Origin: Paramecium pentaurelia
Taxonomy: Eukaryota; Ciliophora; Oligohymenophorea; Peniculida; Parameciidae
Direction of reading: 5' to 3'
Length of the DNA: 64,000 nucleotides
Assembly: GCA_905183005.1 (NCBI GenBank)
Contig: CAJJDO010000158.1
Span: forward strand, 183,458 to 247,457
Shown: positions 61,291-64,000 of the stretch, one piece after another
Numbering within the stretch: the stretch's first letter is position 1
Layout of the letters: each line of letters begins with the position of its first letter
Notes under the pieces: model-generated
The model's database searches: none
Seen by the model: the letters and a program-made list of their open reading frames with translations, nothing else
What the model was told of the DNA's origin: nothing
Program-made: the position numbers and the translations under genes

Positions 61291-62823
61291 ATGCAACATC
61301 ATAAAACTAGGTGATAAAAAAAAAGGTCACTATGTTATAAATAATAAATATTATTCTATTTTGAGTTATTAAATGTTCATATTCTAAAAATTTTTTTATT
61401 TTTTTGATACAGAATTAGCATTTCCATGCAAATCATAAATTAATTTTTTTTTTAATTTTATTAACTCATTATTGAGTTTTTAGTTTATTTAATTTCTAAA
61501 ATTTATTTTTTATTATTGAGAATTCAATTTAATAAATAAAAAAATATATTTTCACATAAGTGATTTATTTACATCTCTAAATATAATAAGAATCTTTTTG
61601 ACATAGAAAATATTTTTACTTGAAATTTTGTTGTAGTTTTCGAAAATGATAAGAAATCTTCATCTTTTTTATCTAGGGAGATATTTTCTCAATAAAGAGT
61701 TTTATTCTTTTTTATAATATATTACTTATAAAGTCATTTTATTACTTTCTTCAGGCTAATTTACATGATTGTTCATTATGTGACTTTGCTGTAAAAAATC
61801 ATTAATAATATTCTTTTTTGAAGGAGTAAACTAATAAGCCAGATTTTAATTTTTTTAGTTTACAAATCATGTCAAATCTTTCTAATATAATAAATAACAT
61901 AATAATCTTCAAACTTAATTAATAATTTTATAATTCATATGTTGGATATCTTTTTCTTGATATCAAGATTATGAGCATCACTTGAACAAATCTACCAAAT
62001 TCTATTTCGCTGACATTATGATATGAATTATTTTAAAATTTAATAGGATTAATTAAATTTTAATTTCATATTTCTTATTTGTTCTAATGTTTTTAAGCAT
62101 TTAATATAAAGATTATATGTAAATTTATTCAGAAACCAACTAATAGATCAAGAGATAGTATTCTTTGAGAGATGAATAAACTTATTCTTAATTATTAACG
62201 ATTAAGATAATCTAAGGCTTAAATAACATCACTTTCGCTCTTGGTATTTAAAAATAAATAAATCGTCAAATATTTAAGAAACATAATTATTGTAAACTTT
62301 TTTATAGCTAAATTGCATTATAACAAATAACAGTTGATTAATTTCTAGCAAATTGATTCAAATTCCAACCTGTATTAATATCCCATCTTTAAACACCTTT
62401 TTTAATTATATGAGAGACCTTCTAAATTAGATTACAACATTAAAATACAAATCATTTTTTAATCATATATCTTCAATTTTAATTCAAATTAAGATAAGAA
62501 TCTTTTTATTAGAATTTAGATTAAGTCTAATATGTAATATTCATAATTATATTTTTGGTTTTAATAGATTAAATAATTATAGAATAAAAATAATGTACTT
62601 CACATTTTTTTATTATATAAAAGATAAATAATCTTTAAATAAGCAACTTAGTTTTTTTAATATTTTTAATAAAGATCAAATTGAGGCTTTTGTAAAATAT
62701 AAGAAATCATCCTTATTTTTTTAATAAATTTGCAAGTGAAAACAAATTTTACACTTCATTTAGTTATACACAATACTCAAGTATTTATTATAGTAGAGTT
62801 TTTATATTTCCTATTTTATTAAT

Positions 62824-63002
62824 TTTTGAAAGAAATATTTAATTTATTAATAGATTCTAAAAGCCCTTCAATAGGTAAAGAATCTTAGTTAACCGATTTC
62901 GAAGTTGTTATTAGGAGATTCCTCAATCCATATTGTTTCCTAAAATATGCCAGCGAAGACTCCAATAATTCTAAGAGATTTAAAAGGAGTCTTGAATAAT
63001 GA
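62824..63002 (+). pseudogene. Coding remnant D
   Basis: FLKEIFNLLIDSKSPSIGKE, SQLTDFEVVIRRFLNPYCFL, KYASEDSNNSKRFKRSLEQ then TGA 63000-63002. GC is clearly above the flanks. No domain recognised. Confidence 0.4.
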
Positions 63003-63646
63003 TCATCATTTTATATCATAAAAATTCTTTTTGACATATTTGTTTAATAAAACATTTAGAACTTTCATGATCATAAAGTACATAATTCGTTTATGTTTAT
63101 TTGAGAATTGTTAGAGAATTGGCTGAAAAAGATGGTTTACTCTAATACTTTTCAACCTGTAAATATATGAATTCAAAGAACAATTCTAACTATTTTTTTC
63201 ATCATAAATTGAATGATGAGTATTAATAAGAGAATAAACCGTTTGAATTGATGTACCATGGTTTTCATGTATAATGTTTATTACTAATAACCTTTTTATT
63301 TTTTATTTGTTAAAGTAATTTTTTTAATTGTATATTAGAATTTTGCTGAAGAAAATATTGAAATTAAAGTCTGAACCACCATGGATACTTTCTCCTTAAG
63401 AATACAAATGACATATCTAATATCAGTGATAAATCATAATATAGTGAAATCTACAAACACCTTAAAGACTATCTTTAAAACTTAATTAATTAAATTAATT
63501 AAATTCAATGGCATAATTAAATTGAATCACACGAATAAAAATTTCTAAAATATTCAGATAAAAATACGCTAAACTTAATATTAATAATAAATAAAGTTTG
63601 AAATATATATACTAAAAAATTTTTTTTTATCTCAATATCTCAAGTT

Positions 63647-64000
63647 TCATTTTTATAATAACTCATATGATGAATATTTCTTTTATTTGTTATCCCAAAA
63701 TACTAAATATTATGCATTATCTGTAATAGTTCCAAAAATATCTTCAATTTCACAATTTAATGATCCTCTTATCTTAAAGTTACCTTCATTTACTTTGCTA
63801 ATAATATAAATATGATGTTTATGTCTAACTAATAGCATATTTTTATCTTTATTATATATAATTTGGAAGAGTCTCCAATCATCTTCACATAATTGATTTG
63901 TATTTAATTGAATAGTTTTGTCTTAATTCTATTTGAATACTCCATTCTCTAATTAAAAAATTAAAATTTAATCAATATTCTTATCATTTGCCACCCATAG
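63647..64000 (-). CDS. C-terminal part of a WD/propeller protein, cut by the window edge
   Basis: Open from base 64000 to TGA 63647-63649, 117 codons. LWVANDKNIDQILIFQLENG, VRHKHHIYIISKVNEGNF and TITDNAQYLVFWDNKQKKYS have the same last-blade shape (N..YL..WD) as the ends of the two WD genes at 32.9-35.2 kb, so it belongs to the same ciliate family. The start is outside the window. Confidence 0.65.

Larger units (their letters stand above)
58043..63646. other. 5.6-kb gene-poor region with coding remnants
   Basis: AT-rich background with four islands of higher GC and protein-like sequence listed separately (59613-60020, 60391-60570, 61192-61290, 62824-63002). No intact gene, tRNA or satellite found. 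Confidence 0.55.

Overview
The window reads as a macronuclear scaffold of a ciliate, most likely Paramecium. About twenty recognisable protein families run open only if TAA and TAG are read as glutamine and TGA is the sole stop. Two poly-glutamine tracts are written almost entirely as TAA. Introns are tiny, mostly 21-32 nt, GT..AG, often starting GTA, and were placed by hand wherever they restore a conserved domain. Base composition is very AT-rich and spacing between genes is often under 100 bp (10 bp between two stops, 21 bp between two starts). All products are inferred from motifs recognised by eye; no search was run.

Region 1-28.4 kb is a compact, well-preserved gene block: a KATNIP-like basal-body/cilium protein (cut by the window start), an SR splicing factor, the SSU-processome protein Utp3/Sas10, an eEF1A-lysine-methyltransferase-like enzyme with a poly-Q tail, a TRF4-type non-canonical poly(A) polymerase, a WD40 protein, a LITAF-domain membrane protein, a tandem cyclic-nucleotide-binding protein, a 1.28-kaa coiled-coil protein, two LC8-type dynein light chains, the F1-ATPase assembly factor Atp11/ATPAF1, an EH-domain endocytic protein with poly-Q, one tRNA-Asp(GUC), two hypothetical genes in a head-to-head pair, an AGC kinase, a Nudix hydrolase, a ULK-like kinase and a small one-TM protein.

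Region 28.4-49.8 kb is accessory. It has a 348-nt run of N, two genes built from tandem MORN-like modules that each carry introns at fixed positions, two adjacent WD/beta-propeller genes, a zinc-ribbon orphan, a TPR gene, a divergent EF2 paralogue and a two-TM protein. A 1.43-kb direct repeat flanking a single N looks like an unmerged contig overlap, not biology.

Region 49.8-64 kb is gene-poor. It holds one intact 1,270-residue single-exon membrane protein, scattered remnants (a TPR fragment and several GC-richer coding-like islands), and a WD-like gene cut by the right edge. The most interesting item is the EF2 paralogue: its GTPase motifs are altered and the diphthamide histidine is a tyrosine.
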